This document shows positions 37,333-46,546 of a DNA stretch of 64,000 nt, in pieces. The position numbers and the translations under genes are program-made. The DNA lies in the NCBI RefSeq assembly GCF_007830335.1, contig NZ_VLKU01000007.1, forward strand, positions 206,445 through 270,444. Reading direction: 5' to 3'. Origin of the DNA: Paracoccus sulfuroxidans (GTDB taxonomy: Bacteria; Pseudomonadota; Alphaproteobacteria; Rhodobacterales; Rhodobacteraceae). The notes below the pieces were generated by a model that saw only the letters and a list, made by a program, of their open reading frames with translations, was not told the DNA's origin and did no database searches. Position 1 is the stretch's first letter; every line of letters starts with the position of its first letter.

Positions 37333-38033
37333 GCCAGCATCCTGCGCATCAATTCGGCCTGCATTTGCAGGACTTCCGGCGCGTCATAGGGGCGCGCCAT
37401 GCCGGGGGCGCGGGGCAGGGTGACCGGCTGCGCCTCAAGCCCGCGTTCGGTCAGCAGCAGGATTTCATCGCCCAGTCGTGCGGCCTCGGGCGGGTCATGC
37501 GTGACCAGCAGCACCGTGCGATCCGCCAGCAGGCGGGCCGCCAGATCCTGCATCCCGGCGCGGGTGCGGGCATCCAGCGCCGAGAAGGGCTCGTCCAGCA
37601 GGACCATGGCCCGATCCTCGAAGAGCGTGCGCGCCAGCGCGACCCGCTGGCGCTGCCCCCCCGACAGGCGGTCGGGCATATGGCCCGCGCGGTCGGCAAG
37701 GCCCACCGCCGCGATCAGTTCGGCGGCGCGCGCCAGATCGGGCGTCTCGCCCCGCAGCCGCGCGCCCAGTGTCACATTGCCAGTGATGTCGAGCCATGGG
37801 ATCAGCCCCGGGTCCTGCGCCATCAGCGCAACCGGCAGGTCACATTCCACAAGACCTTCGAAGCGCACGCCGGTCTCAAGCCCCGCCAGCAGGCGCAGGA
37901 CCGTCGACTTGCCAACGCCCGAGGGCCCAAGCAGGCAGTTCCAGTCCCCCGCCTCAAGCTGCAGGTCGATGGGGGCGAACAGCGGCTCGTCCCCCACCCA
38001 GGCCTGACCCGAAACGCGCGCAACGACGGTCAT
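37329..38033 (-). CDS. thiZ: Pyrimidine ABC transporter ATP-binding protein ThiZ
   Basis: 234 aa ATPase: Walker A GPSGVGKST, signature LSGGQRQR, Walker B MVLLDEPFSALD, H-loop VTHDPPEA. Coupled by ATGA overlaps with tenA (38033-38030) and thiX. The sequence alone resembles nitrate/taurine-type ATPases; context assigns it to thiamine precursor uptake. Confidence 0.87.
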   Translation of the reverse strand: MTVVARVSGQAWVGDEPLFAPIDLQLEAGDWNCLLGPSGVGKSTVLRLLAGLETGVRFEGLVECDLPVALMAQDPGLIPWLDITGNVTLGARLRGETPDLARAAELIAAVGLADRAGHMPDRLSGGQRQRVALARTLFEDRAMVLLDEPFSALDARTRAGMQDLAARLLADRTVLLVTHDPPEAARLGDEILLLTERGLEAQPVTLPRAPGMARPYDAPEVLQMQAELMRRMLA

Positions 38034-38707
38034 TCGCGACCAAGCCCCCAGAAACCGACCTCAAGCCGTGTTGCCATGGTGAAGCGCTTGGACAGTTCGG
38101 TCCAGCGCGGCGTGGCCTCGGGGTGATCGCCCAGCCGACGGGCGACGGCGCTGTCGAGCAGCTGCCCGACCTCGACGCAGCTGGCCTGATAGGCCTCGCC
38201 CGCATAGGTGGCGATCCATTCGGCATAGGGATTGTCGGGCGCGCTCTCTTTCGCCAGCCGCAGACCGATCTCGCCATATCCCAGCACACAGGGCGCAAGC
38301 GCCGCCAGCAGGTCAAGAAAATCGCCCGAGAGGCCCGAATCCAGCACATAGCGGGTATAGGCGACGTTCGGCACGGCCTCTTCCACCTCGGCCAAAGCCT
38401 CGGGCGTCAGCCCGGCCTTGGCGCAAACCTCGGTGTGCAGGGCGCCCAGTTCGGTCTGCAGCAGCGTGTCGACGGTGCGCGAACAGGCCTGCATTTCCTC
38501 CAGCGTGCCCGCCTTCACGACGGCGAAGGCCCAGGCGCGGCAGAAGTTGATCAGGAACATATAGTCCTGCACGAGGTAGTTCATGAAGGCGGGCTGGGGC
38601 AGGGTGCCCAGCCGGATGCCTTCGACAAACTCATGACGCGTATAGTCGTGCCATTCCTGACCGGCGGCCTCGCGCCATTCGGTGAAGCATTTGCCGTAAT
38701 TCGTCAT
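38030..38707 (-). CDS. tenA: Thiaminase II / aminopyrimidine aminohydrolase TenA
   Basis: 225 aa. Salvages degraded thiamine by hydrolysing aminopyrimidine to HMP. Family features are the helical bundle with FMNYLVQDYMFLINFCRAWA and the active-site segment LAPCVLGYGEIG with Cys140 in the position of the catalytic cysteine. It sits between thiY and thiZ, so imported aminopyrimidines would be processed at once. ATGA overlaps occur on both sides. Confidence 0.93.
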   Translation of the reverse strand: MTNYGKCFTEWREAAGQEWHDYTRHEFVEGIRLGTLPQPAFMNYLVQDYMFLINFCRAWAFAVVKAGTLEEMQACSRTVDTLLQTELGALHTEVCAKAGLTPEALAEVEEAVPNVAYTRYVLDSGLSGDFLDLLAALAPCVLGYGEIGLRLAKESAPDNPYAEWIATYAGEAYQASCVEVGQLLDSAVARRLGDHPEATPRWTELSKRFTMATRLEVGFWGLGRE

Positions 38708-39654
38708 TCCGTCGCCTCCTCGGCACCCGGGTCGATGGCCAGCGCCGAGACGGGCAGGACCTTGTCGACCAAACCGGCCTCATGCAGGAAGGTCTCGAAC
38801 CGGGCATAGCGGCCATGGTCCAGCGCCGCCGGGCTTTGCGAAAAGCGGGGCAGGGTGTCTTTCCAGGCCTGGGTGTTCAACTCATCCTTCAGGTCGGGCG
38901 CGGTGGCCGAGAAGACCTCCCAAGCGTCATCGGGATGGTTCACGCTGTATTGCGCGCCGCGTTCAACGGCGGACAGGAAGCGCGTGATCACATCGCGGTT
39001 CAGCTTGTCGGAATTGGCGACGAAGATCAGCTCATCATAGGTCGGCACGCCCTGTTCCTCGACGAACAGGCATTTGCCCTCGGCTCCTTCGATGCGCATC
39101 TGCGTCAGTTCGAAGTTGCGATAGCCGCCGATGGTGGCATCGACTTGCCCGGTGATCAGCGCCGGCCCCAATGAGAAGTTGACGTTGATCATCTCGACAT
39201 CATCCGGCGTCAGGCCCGCCTTGTTCAGCATCGCCGTCACCAGCGCGCTTTCCACGCCCGAGACGGAATAGCCGATCTTCTTGCCCTTCAGATCCGCGAC
39301 CTCTTGCACGGGGCCATCGGCGCGCACCATCAGGCAGTTCAGCGGCGTTGCGACCAGCGTGCCGACGCGGGTCAGCGGCAGGCCCTCATGCACCTGCAGA
39401 TGCAGTTGCGGCTGATACGAGACCGCCAGATCGGCCTTGCCCGCCGCGACCAGTTTCGGCGGATCGGCCGGGTCGGCGGGGGCGACGATCTCGACCTCAA
39501 GCCCGGCGTCCTTGAAGAAGCCCTTTTCCTGCGCGACGATGATCGGGCCGTGATCGGGGTTCACGAACCAGTCCAGCATCAGCGTGACCTTGTCTTCCGC
39601 AAGCGCCGGTTGGGCCAGGAATGCCGCAAAGGCAGCGATGGCAAGGGGTTTCAT
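38704..39654 (-). CDS. thiY: Pyrimidine precursor-binding periplasmic protein ThiY
   Basis: 316 aa NMT1/THI5-like binding protein with signal MKPLAIAAFAAFLAQPALA. Typical segments are VTLMLDWFVNPDHGPIIVAQEKGFFKDAGL, GKADLAVSYQPQLHLQVHEGLPL and KKIGYSVSGVES. The MLDWxxNxxH/D opening is characteristic of HMP and formylaminopyrimidine binders. It is coupled to thiF (39654-39651) and tenA. Confidence 0.92.
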   Translation of the reverse strand: MKPLAIAAFAAFLAQPALAEDKVTLMLDWFVNPDHGPIIVAQEKGFFKDAGLEVEIVAPADPADPPKLVAAGKADLAVSYQPQLHLQVHEGLPLTRVGTLVATPLNCLMVRADGPVQEVADLKGKKIGYSVSGVESALVTAMLNKAGLTPDDVEMINVNFSLGPALITGQVDATIGGYRNFELTQMRIEGAEGKCLFVEEQGVPTYDELIFVANSDKLNRDVITRFLSAVERGAQYSVNHPDDAWEVFSATAPDLKDELNTQAWKDTLPRFSQSPAALDHGRYARFETFLHEAGLVDKVLPVSALAIDPGAEEATE

Positions 39655-40616
39655 TCGTCGTCTCCTCCAAGAGCCAAAAGGGTGATTTCGCCATTCCAGC
39701 GATGGGCCAGCCGGTCAGCCGCGCGCCATGCGCGCAGGCCCGAGCGGCAGGCCAGAACTGCCCGCTGCCCGTCATCGGGCAGGGGGCCGGTTGTTCCATA
39801 TTCGGGCATGCGCAAGGCGTCCGGGGTGGCCTTGCGCGGCGCCTCGGTTTCCGGGCGCAGGTCGATGACCAGATCGCCCGCGCGCAGATCTTCGCGCGCG
39901 ATGAAGCGGGGTCCGTCCGCCTCGGGGGCGGTGTCAAAGCGGAATTGCGTGAGGCGCAGCCCCGCATCCAGCCGGATGAATTGCCCCAGCGGAGAGGGCT
40001 GCAGCTCCAGCAGCACCGACAGCGCCATCTGCGCCTGCATGCAGCCCAGCATGCCGACGACCGGGCCCAGCACGCCTGCCGTGGCGCAGGTCTGGCCGCT
40101 GTCGGGCGGGTCGGGAAACAGCGCCCGCAGGCTGGGCGCACCGCCGCAAAAACCGCCGACATAGCCCTGCATCCCCAGGGCCGAGGCGGAAATCAGCGGC
40201 ACATCGGCCTGAAGGCAGGCATCCGACAGCGTATAGCTGGCCGCATAGCTGTCAGCGCAATCCAGCACGATATCGGCATCCGCCACCAGCGCGGGCGCAT
40301 TCGCGGGCGTCAGCCGGTCGACCAGCGCGGTGACCTGAACCTCGGGGTTGAGGCGCGCCACGGCCTGCATGGCCGCCTGCACCTTGGGCTGGCCGATGTC
40401 CTTCATGCGGTACATCGGCTGGCGGTGCAGGTTGGTTTCCTCGACCAGATCGGGGTCGATCAGGGTGATCTGGCCAATGCCCGCGCCCGCCAGATATTGC
40501 AACGCGGGCACGCCCAGACCGCCCGCGCCGACCACCAGCACCCGGGCCAGCGCCAGCCGGTTCTGCCCCTCGGGGCAGACCTCGGGCAGGATCATCTGGC
40601 GGGCATAGCGGCTCAT
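39651..40616 (-). CDS. thiF: ThiS adenylyltransferase ThiF fused to rhodanese-like domain
   Basis: 321 aa from [12 protein letters not shown]; an in-frame GTG six codons upstream (40634) lies inside thiE. Adenylates the C-terminal glycine of ThiS. The ATP-binding VVGAGGLGVPALQYLAGAG, DPDLVEETNLHRQ and the catalytic Cys in QTCATAGVLGPVVG are present. A rhodanese-like C-terminal domain follows, ending with active-site VLACRSGLRAW. The first zinc CxxC usually seen (CYRC) reads PSLRA here and the second pair is also absent, so it seems to be a zinc-less form. The start overlaps the thiE stop as ATGA. Confidence 0.88.
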   Translation of the reverse strand: MSRYARQMILPEVCPEGQNRLALARVLVVGAGGLGVPALQYLAGAGIGQITLIDPDLVEETNLHRQPMYRMKDIGQPKVQAAMQAVARLNPEVQVTALVDRLTPANAPALVADADIVLDCADSYAASYTLSDACLQADVPLISASALGMQGYVGGFCGGAPSLRALFPDPPDSGQTCATAGVLGPVVGMLGCMQAQMALSVLLELQPSPLGQFIRLDAGLRLTQFRFDTAPEADGPRFIAREDLRAGDLVIDLRPETEAPRKATPDALRMPEYGTTGPLPDDGQRAVLACRSGLRAWRAADRLAHRWNGEITLLALGGDDE

Positions 40617-41209
40617 GCGGTGACCTGCAGCCATTCGCGGATGCGCCCCTCGGGGTCGGCATTCAGCGTGATGTCGGTCACGGCCGAGGCGATGTCGGCA
40701 CCTGCCGCAAAAGCCTCACGCGCGCGGTCCGGGGTGACGCCGCCAATGGCGACCAGAGGCGTCGTGCCGACCAGCTTGCGCCATTCGGTCACGCGCTCCA
40801 GCCCCTGCTGTTCCCATTTCATCTTCTTCAGGATCGTCGGCCAGACCGGGCCGAGCGCCACGTAATCGGGGGCCAGCGCCATCGCGCGGTCCAGTTCCGC
40901 ATGGTCATGGGTCGAGACACCCAGCCGGATCCCGGCCTTGCGGATCGCGGGAATGTCGGCGCTGTCCAGATCCTCTTGCCCCAGATGGATGAAATCGCAG
41001 CCCAGCTCGATCGCGAGTTGCCAATAGTCGTTCACGACCAGCGTCGCGCCATGCTGACGGCAGAGGTCGCGGCTGCGGATCAGTTCTTCGCGAAGCTGCG
41101 CCTCGGGCAGGTCCTTGGCGCGGATCTGCACCAGCTTGACGCCCAAAGGCAGGGCGCGCGCGATCCAGTCGGCGCTGTCGAAGATCGGATAGAAGCGGGG
41201 CAGGGTCAT
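40613..41209 (-). CDS. thiE: Thiamine phosphate synthase ThiE
   Basis: 198 aa from [12 protein letters not shown]. Couples HMP-PP and thiazole phosphate to thiamine phosphate. It has the TIM-barrel signatures [49 protein letters not shown] and the phosphate-binding [40 protein letters not shown] differs slightly from the usual FGPIFPT-TK. The longer open frame to 41662 is antisense-like sequence inside thiG and is excluded. It overlaps thiG and thiF by four bases each. Confidence 0.93.
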   Translation of the reverse strand: MTLPRFYPIFDSADWIARALPLGVKLVQIRAKDLPEAQLREELIRSRDLCRQHGATLVVNDYWQLAIELGCDFIHLGQEDLDSADIPAIRKAGIRLGVSTHDHAELDRAMALAPDYVALGPVWPTILKKMKWEQQGLERVTEWRKLVGTTPLVAIGGVTPDRAREAFAAGADIASAVTDITLNADPEGRIREWLQVTA

Positions 41210-41970
41210 CCCAGAACGGCCTTTCCAAAGACGGGGGTCGAGGGCGCGGCCATGTCGCGGGCCTCGATGGGGGTGGCGGCATAGGCGAATTGCCCGGCCT
41301 GAATGGCCATGGCCATGGCGCGGGCCATGGCGACCGGATCGCCTGCCTTCGCGACGGCGGTGTTCAGCAGCACGGCGTCGAAGCCCAGCTCCATCGCCTG
41401 CGCGGCATGGCTGGGCAGGCCGATGCCCGCATCGACGACCAGCGGCACATCCGGGAAATGCGCCCGGACCGAACGCAGCCCATAGGGGTTGTTCAGCCCC
41501 CGGCCCGAGCCGATGGGCGCGCCCCAGGGCATCAGCACCTCGCAGCCCGCGTCCAGCAGGCGACCGCAGACCGACAGATCCTCGGTGCAATAGGGGAAGA
41601 CCTGAAAGCCGTCGTCCGACAGGATCTTCGCGGCCTCGACCAGTGCGATCACATCGGGGCACAGGGTGTCGTCGTCGCGGATGACCTCCAGCTTGATCCA
41701 GGGGGTGTCGAAGACCTCGCGTGCCATCTGGGCGGTGGTTACCGCCTCGCGGACCGAGTGGCAGCCTGCAGTGTTCGGCAGGACGGCGACGTTCAGGTCC
41801 TTGATGAGGCGGTGGAAATCCTGCCCCTGCCCACCTTCGCGGCGCAGCGAGACGGTGGCGATCCCCGCCTGCGAGGCGCGGAAAGCGTCCGCCATGATCG
41901 CGGGCGAGGGGTAAAGCGCCGTCCCCAGCATCAGGGCGCTGTCGATTTCGGTTCCGTAAAAGACCGGCAT
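41206..41970 (-). CDS. thiG: Thiazole synthase ThiG
   Basis: 254 aa TIM-barrel enzyme that forms the thiazole phosphate ring from DXP, ThiS thiocarboxylate and dehydroglycine. It has the catalytic lysine segment [24 protein letters not shown], the [15 protein letters not shown] loop and [41 protein letters not shown]. It starts three bases after the thiS stop. Confidence 0.96.
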   Translation of the reverse strand: MPVFYGTEIDSALMLGTALYPSPAIMADAFRASQAGIATVSLRREGGQGQDFHRLIKDLNVAVLPNTAGCHSVREAVTTAQMAREVFDTPWIKLEVIRDDDTLCPDVIALVEAAKILSDDGFQVFPYCTEDLSVCGRLLDAGCEVLMPWGAPIGSGRGLNNPYGLRSVRAHFPDVPLVVDAGIGLPSHAAQAMELGFDAVLLNTAVAKAGDPVAMARAMAMAIQAGQFAYAATPIEARDMAAPSTPVFGKAVLG

Positions 41971-41973
41971 CGG

Positions 41974-42171
41974 TCAGCCCCCCTGCATCGGTGCGACGAC
42001 TTCCAGCGCGTCGCCGTCTTTCAGCGCGGTCCCGGCGCGGCTGGCGGCGGGCAGGAAGTCACCATTCAGCGCGGTCGCGACGCGCGCCTCGCCCAGCCCG
42101 ATCTGGGCCAGCGCGTCCTGCACAGAGGGGCCGTCCAGTTCGCGGATCTCTCCGTTAAGCGTGATTTTCAT
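41974..42171 (-). CDS. thiS: Sulfur carrier protein ThiS
   Basis: 65 aa ubiquitin-fold carrier, MKITLNGEIREL to the C-terminal APMQGG. The terminal Gly-Gly is the site adenylated by ThiF and thiocarboxylated. It overlaps the end of thiO by 17 bases and is followed by thiG after three. The open frame runs further upstream (to 42381), but that is a shadow of thiO. Confidence 0.94.
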   Translation of the reverse strand: MKITLNGEIRELDGPSVQDALAQIGLGEARVATALNGDFLPAASRAGTALKDGDALEVVAPMQGG

Positions 42172-43135
42172 CCATGAACTCCGGTGTCTGGCCTGTTTGC
42201 AGATGGTCGGCGGCCATGCGGGCCACGGCGGGGGCCAGAAGATAGCCGTGGCGGTAAAGGCCGTTTGCGAAAAGCGTGCTGCCGCGACGGCGCAGCCGGG
42301 GCAGGTTGTCAGGGAAGGCGGGGCGGGCGTCTGCGCCCAGTTCCAGGATCTCGGCCTCGGCAAAGGCCGGGTGCAGCGCATAGGCCGAGGACAGGATCTC
42401 GACCGCCGCGCGCGCGGTCACATGGGTCCGCGCGCCGGATTCCAGCATGGTCGCGCCCAGCATATAGACGCCCTCGCCACGCGGCACGACGTAAAGCGGG
42501 ATGCGCGGATGCAGCAGGCGGACGGTGCGGGTCAGGTTCACCTCGGGGCAGCGAATGACCATCATCTCACCCCGGACGCCGCGCAGATCGGTCAGCTGGT
42601 CGCGGGCCGAAAGGCCGCGCGCGTCGACGGTCAGGCCGGGGGCCTCGCCCTCGGGCAGGAATTCGACGCCACGCTCCTTCAGGCGCTGGCGCAGGGCGGC
42701 CAGCGATTTGCGCGGGTCCAGATGCGCCTCGGATTCATAGTAAAGGCCGCGCGTCATCCGGCCCGCCAGATCGGGCTCCAGCGCGCCAATCTGGTCGCCG
42801 TCCAGCAGCTGGTGATGGGTGGTCAGCCGGGCGAAACGGTCAAGCTCGGTCCGGTCGCGCGACATGGCCAGCACCAGCGTGCCGCGCCGGGTGACGGGCG
42901 CGCCATTGGCTTCCCACCAGTCGGCGGCATCAAGGCCAAGGCGGACGACGACAGGTTCGGCGCTTTCGCTTTCGCAATGCGGCGCCAGCATACCGCCCGC
43001 CCACCAGCTGCAGGCCTGCGGGCCGGGGCCAAGCGCCGGGTCGATGATGCGGACCGGCAAGCCGCGATTGGCAAGCTCGGTCGCGATGGTCAGGCCCATG
43101 ACGCCTGCGCCGCGAATGGTGATGGTCTGGGTCAT
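42155..43135 (-). CDS. thiO: Glycine oxidase ThiO
   Basis: 326 aa FAD-dependent oxidase supplying dehydroglycine for thiazole synthesis in aerobes. It has the FAD-binding IRGAGVMGLTIATELA, SWWAGGMLAPHCESES, a central substrate domain and the C-terminal RRRGSTLFANGLYRHGYLLAPAVA. The presence of ThiO rather than ThiH fits an aerobic alphaproteobacterium. It overlaps thiD by four bases (43135-43132). Confidence 0.94.
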   Translation of the reverse strand: MTQTITIRGAGVMGLTIATELANRGLPVRIIDPALGPGPQACSWWAGGMLAPHCESESAEPVVVRLGLDAADWWEANGAPVTRRGTLVLAMSRDRTELDRFARLTTHHQLLDGDQIGALEPDLAGRMTRGLYYESEAHLDPRKSLAALRQRLKERGVEFLPEGEAPGLTVDARGLSARDQLTDLRGVRGEMMVIRCPEVNLTRTVRLLHPRIPLYVVPRGEGVYMLGATMLESGARTHVTARAAVEILSSAYALHPAFAEAEILELGADARPAFPDNLPRLRRRGSTLFANGLYRHGYLLAPAVARMAADHLQTGQTPEFMDENHA

Positions 43136-43944
43136 GCGCTGGGCCAGATTTCGTGGAAATGGTGGACGGGGCCGTGGCCCTGACCAACGCGCAGCCGGTC
43201 AGCGGCGCGGATCGCGCCCTGCAGCCATTCATGCGCGCGGGTAACGGCGTCGGGCACGGTCATGCCGCGCGCCAGCCCAGCTGCCACGGCCGAGGACATC
43301 GAGCAGCCGGTGCCATGCGTGTTCGCCGTCTGCTGGCGCGGGGCGGAAAGGGTCAGCGGCTGCGGGCCGACCAGCAGGTCGGTGCAGACCTCTCCCCGGC
43401 CATGCCCACCCTTCATCAGGACGTGGCGCGCGCCCAGCCGGATCAGCAACTCGCCCTGCCGGGCCATGTCATCGGCCCCGTCGGCCTCGGGTTCATCCAG
43501 AAGCCGTGCGGCCTCGGGCAGGTTGGGGGTCAGGACGGTCGCGAGCGGGATCAGCCGTTCCTTCAGCGCGGCGATCGCCTCGCCCGGCAGCAGGTCGTCG
43601 CCGGATTTCGCGATCATCACCGGGTCGAGGACCACCGGGATCTCGGGGCGCAGATGCAGGGCCAGCCGGTCGGCGACGGCGGCGATGGTGTCAGGGCCGC
43701 CCACCATGCCGATCTTGACCGCGCGAATGTCCAGATCATCGAAGACTGCATCGATCTGGGCCGCGACCATCTGGGGCGAGACGCCCTCGACCGCGGCAAC
43801 GGTGCGGGTGTTCTGGGCGGTAATGGCCGTCAGGACGCTGGCCCCGAAGATGCCAAGCGCCGAGAATACCTTCAGATCGGCCTGAATCCCCGCGCCTCCG
43901 CCACTGTCCGAGCCGGCGATGGTCAATGCGATCGGAGCCTGCAT
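43132..43944 (-). CDS. thiD: Hydroxymethylpyrimidine/phosphomethylpyrimidine kinase ThiD
   Basis: 270 aa ribokinase-fold enzyme phosphorylating HMP twice to HMP-PP. It has the N-terminal TIAGSDSGGGAGIQADLK, VLDPVMIAKSGDDLL, VLTPNLPEAARLL and the anion hole TANTHGTGCSMSSA. It is the first gene of the operon, with its ATG at 43944 about 87 bases after the TPP riboswitch and an AGAAAGG site upstream. Confidence 0.96.
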   Translation of the reverse strand: MQAPIALTIAGSDSGGGAGIQADLKVFSALGIFGASVLTAITAQNTRTVAAVEGVSPQMVAAQIDAVFDDLDIRAVKIGMVGGPDTIAAVADRLALHLRPEIPVVLDPVMIAKSGDDLLPGEAIAALKERLIPLATVLTPNLPEAARLLDEPEADGADDMARQGELLIRLGARHVLMKGGHGRGEVCTDLLVGPQPLTLSAPRQQTANTHGTGCSMSSAVAAGLARGMTVPDAVTRAHEWLQGAIRAADRLRVGQGHGPVHHFHEIWPSA

Positions 43945-44030
43945 CCTGTGCCTTTCTTGGTCCGGGGTCGGGGACGAGGAAAGGTGGCTGCGTGTGCGGA
44001 AATGGGGCTGGTGCCGGCCGCGACGCTCTA

Positions 44031-44112
44031 CCCTTCCCTACGCCGGTATGATCCGGATCAGGTTCGATGGGTCGGTGCCTGGCACCTCTCAGCTCTGTAA
44101 AGAGCACCCCAA
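44031..44112 (-). promoter_or_regulatory. TPP riboswitch (THI element) controlling the thi operon
   Basis: Read on the minus strand, the element has the conserved GGGGTGC (44110-44104), GCTGAGA, CCCATCGAACCTGATC, GGATCATACCGGCG and GTAGGGAAG (to 44033) blocks, in the right order and spacing for the pyrimidine- and pyrophosphate-binding helices. It precedes thiD and should switch off all ten genes when thiamine pyrophosphate is abundant. Whether it acts on transcription or translation is not evident. Confidence 0.95.
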
Positions 44113-44185
44113 GTGTATGAGTTGGCGTGAACCTAGGCTTTCGGTCGTAGCGATGCAAGCCCCGGTGCGGGGCCGGTGACTTCTG

Positions 44186-45208
44186 TCAGCCCTGCTGGCG
44201 GTAATAGCTGCGGAACCATTCGACATAGCTTTGCACGCCGTCGCGAATGTCGGTCTGCGGCGCATAGCCGGTCAGGCGTTGCAGCAGCGTGGTATCGGCC
44301 CAGGTGGCGGGCACATCGCCGGGCTGCATCGGCAGCATCTGGCGGATCGCCTTGCGGCCGGTGGCGTCCTCGATCGCGGCGATGAAATCCAGAAGCTGCA
44401 CCGGGCTGCCATTGCCGATATTGACCACGCGCCAGGGGGCGACGGGGGAGAGGCTGTCCTCGGGTCCGATCGACGCGCCTGCGGTGGGCGGCTTCGGGAT
44501 CAACAGGCCAATGGCGCGGACCAGATCGCCCACATAGGTGAAATCGCGGCGCATGTCGCCGTGGTTGAAGATCTTGATGGGCTCGCCTTGCAGGATCGCA
44601 TGGGTGAACAGATAGGGCGCCATGTCGGGCCGTCCCCATGGGCCATAGACGGTGAAGAAGCGGAACATCGTCACCGGCAGGCCGAAGAGATGCGCATAGG
44701 AATGCGCCATCGCCTCGGTCGATTTTTTCGAGGCGGCATAGAAGGACATCTGGCTGTCGGCCTTGTCCGTCTCGCGATAGGGCATTTCCGTGTTCGCGCC
44801 ATAGACCGAGCTGGTCGAGGCCAGAAGCAGATGCTGTGGCGGAAAGGCGCGCGCCGCCTCCAGCAGTTCGAACGTGCCAAGGATGTTCGACTGCACATAG
44901 GCGCGGGGATTGTCGATGGAAAACCGCACCCCCGCCTGCGCCGCCAGATGCACGACGGCGTCGGGGCGATGGGTCTGAAACAGCTCCATCAGCACGCCCG
45001 GATCCTCGACGCGGGCGCGAACCGGCTGAAATTCTGGGAAATTCAGCAGCCTTGTTTCACGTGCAACCTTCAGCCCGGGGTCGTAATAGCTGTCATGCGC
45101 GTCAAGCCCGATGACGCGGTGACCCTGCTCCAACAGCAGCGCCGCCAGATGCGAGCCGATGAACCCGGCCGCGCCGGTGATGAGAACGGTTTTCGCTTGA
45201 TCGGCCAT
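44186..45208 (-). CDS. NAD-dependent epimerase, UDP-glucuronate 4-epimerase type
   Basis: 340 aa extended short-chain dehydrogenase. It has the NAD-binding TGAAGFIGSHLA, HLAAQAGVRFSIDNPRAYVQSNI (typical of uronate epimerases), catalytic Ser in LASTSSVYG, and YAASK with Tyr and Lys. It probably interconverts UDP-glucuronate and UDP-galacturonate, using the product of the adjacent ugd. Its ATG shares one base with the ugd stop (45208). It contains a parS-like sequence at 45053-45068. Confidence 0.92.
   Translation of the reverse strand: MADQAKTVLITGAAGFIGSHLAALLLEQGHRVIGLDAHDSYYDPGLKVARETRLLNFPEFQPVRARVEDPGVLMELFQTHRPDAVVHLAAQAGVRFSIDNPRAYVQSNILGTFELLEAARAFPPQHLLLASTSSVYGANTEMPYRETDKADSQMSFYAASKKSTEAMAHSYAHLFGLPVTMFRFFTVYGPWGRPDMAPYLFTHAILQGEPIKIFNHGDMRRDFTYVGDLVRAIGLLIPKPPTAGASIGPEDSLSPVAPWRVVNIGNGSPVQLLDFIAAIEDATGRKAIRQMLPMQPGDVPATWADTTLLQRLTGYAPQTDIRDGVQSYVEWFRSYYRQQG
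45053..45068. promoter_or_regulatory. parS-like palindrome, 14/16 match
   Basis: TGTTTCACGTGCAACC keeps the CACGTG core and the whole left arm of parS, with two changes in the right arm. It lies inside the epimerase gene (codons for VARET on the minus strand), about 33 kb from parB. It may be a distal ParB site or chance. Confidence 0.45.
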
Positions 45209-46374
45209 CAGTCCACCGCAAAAAGGTCACGCGTCATCACCTTCTCGGTGACATCATCAAGGTCGCCGGACATGCGATTGGCGATGATCAGGTCGGATTG
45301 CGCCTTGAATTCGGCCAGATCGTTCACCACCCGGCTGTTGAAGAAATCGGAGCTCTCCAAAACCGGTTCATAGACGATGCACTCGATCCCCTTGGCCTTG
45401 ATGCGCTTCATGATGCCCTGGATCGAGCTGTCGCGGAAATTGTCCGATCCGGCCTTCATCACCAGCCGATAGACGCCGACGCGCCGGGGTTTGCGCGCGA
45501 TGATCTGGTCGGCAATGAAATCCTTGCGGGTGCGGTTCGATTCGACGATGGCCTGTATCAGGCTTTGCGGCACGTCGTTGTAATTGGCCAGCAGCTGCTT
45601 GGTGTCCTTGGGCAGGCAATAGCCGCCATAGCCGAACGAGGGGTTGTTGTAGTGATCCCCGATGCGCGGGTCGAGGCAAACACCCTCGATGATCTCGCGC
45701 GTGTTCAGGTGGCGCGCCACGGCATAACTGTCGAGTTCGTTGAAATACGCGACGCGCATTGCAAGATAGGTGTTCGAGAACAGCTTGATCGCCTCGGCCT
45801 CGGTCGGGCCGGTGAAAAGGACGGGCATGTCCTTGCGGATCGCGGCCTCGGTCAGCAGGCTGGCGAAGCGCTGCCCTTCGGGCCCCTGATCGCCGACGAC
45901 GATGCGCGAGGGGTAAAGGTTGTCGTAAAGCGCGCGGCCTTCGCGCAGGAACTCGGGCGAGAAGAAGATGCCGTCATAGCCATAGGTCTCGCGCAGCTCT
46001 TCGGTGCAGCCGACCGGGATCGTCGATTTGATGACGATCTGCGCGTCGGGCGCGAACTGGCGTGCCTGCTCGACGATCTGGGCGACGCTGGAGATGTCGA
46101 AGCGGTGGGTGCGGGTGTCGTAATTCGTCGGCGTGGCGATGATGACGAAGGCAGCCCCCTCCAGCGCCTCGGCCGCCTCGGTCGTGGTCGTCAGGTCCAG
46201 CGTTCGGGTCTGAAGCCAGTCCTGCAGCTCGGCATCTTCTAGGGGAGAGGTGCGGCGGTTGATCATCTCGACCCGCGCGCGGTTGATGTCGAGGGCCATC
46301 ACCCGATTGTGCTGGGACAACAGGACCGCCAGCGACAGGCCCACATAACCCAGCCCAACTACTGCTATTTTCAT
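45208..46374 (-). CDS. ugd: UDP-glucose 6-dehydrogenase
   Basis: 388 aa NAD-dependent four-electron dehydrogenase making UDP-glucuronate. It has the NAD-binding [12 protein letters not shown] (5-16), [24 protein letters not shown] and the catalytic Cys253 in [10 protein letters not shown]. The length matches the shorter Ugd branch seen in capsule and lipopolysaccharide clusters. With the epimerase it forms a two-gene operon supplying uronic acids for surface polysaccharide; no glycosyltransferase follows in the window. Confidence 0.95.
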   Translation of the reverse strand: MKIAVVGLGYVGLSLAVLLSQHNRVMALDINRARVEMINRRTSPLEDAELQDWLQTRTLDLTTTTEAAEALEGAAFVIIATPTNYDTRTHRFDISSVAQIVEQARQFAPDAQIVIKSTIPVGCTEELRETYGYDGIFFSPEFLREGRALYDNLYPSRIVVGDQGPEGQRFASLLTEAAIRKDMPVLFTGPTEAEAIKLFSNTYLAMRVAYFNELDSYAVARHLNTREIIEGVCLDPRIGDHYNNPSFGYGGYCLPKDTKQLLANYNDVPQSLIQAIVESNRTRKDFIADQIIARKPRRVGVYRLVMKAGSDNFRDSSIQGIMKRIKAKGIECIVYEPVLESSDFFNSRVVNDLAEFKAQSDLIIANRMSGDLDDVTEKVMTRDLFAVD

Positions 46375-46546
46375 GGCGCGTTCGCCTTTACTTGTTGTTA
46401 TGCGGATTTATGCATCACCGCAGGGGCGGAACAAGCCGCCTTGTTCCACATGCCGGAAAAGTGCAGTTTCAGGGCGCAGGAAGTATTATACTTCAAGTCG
46501 ACATGGCTTAAAGCGAAGACGAGCGACAGTTGGAGAGGACCACGAC

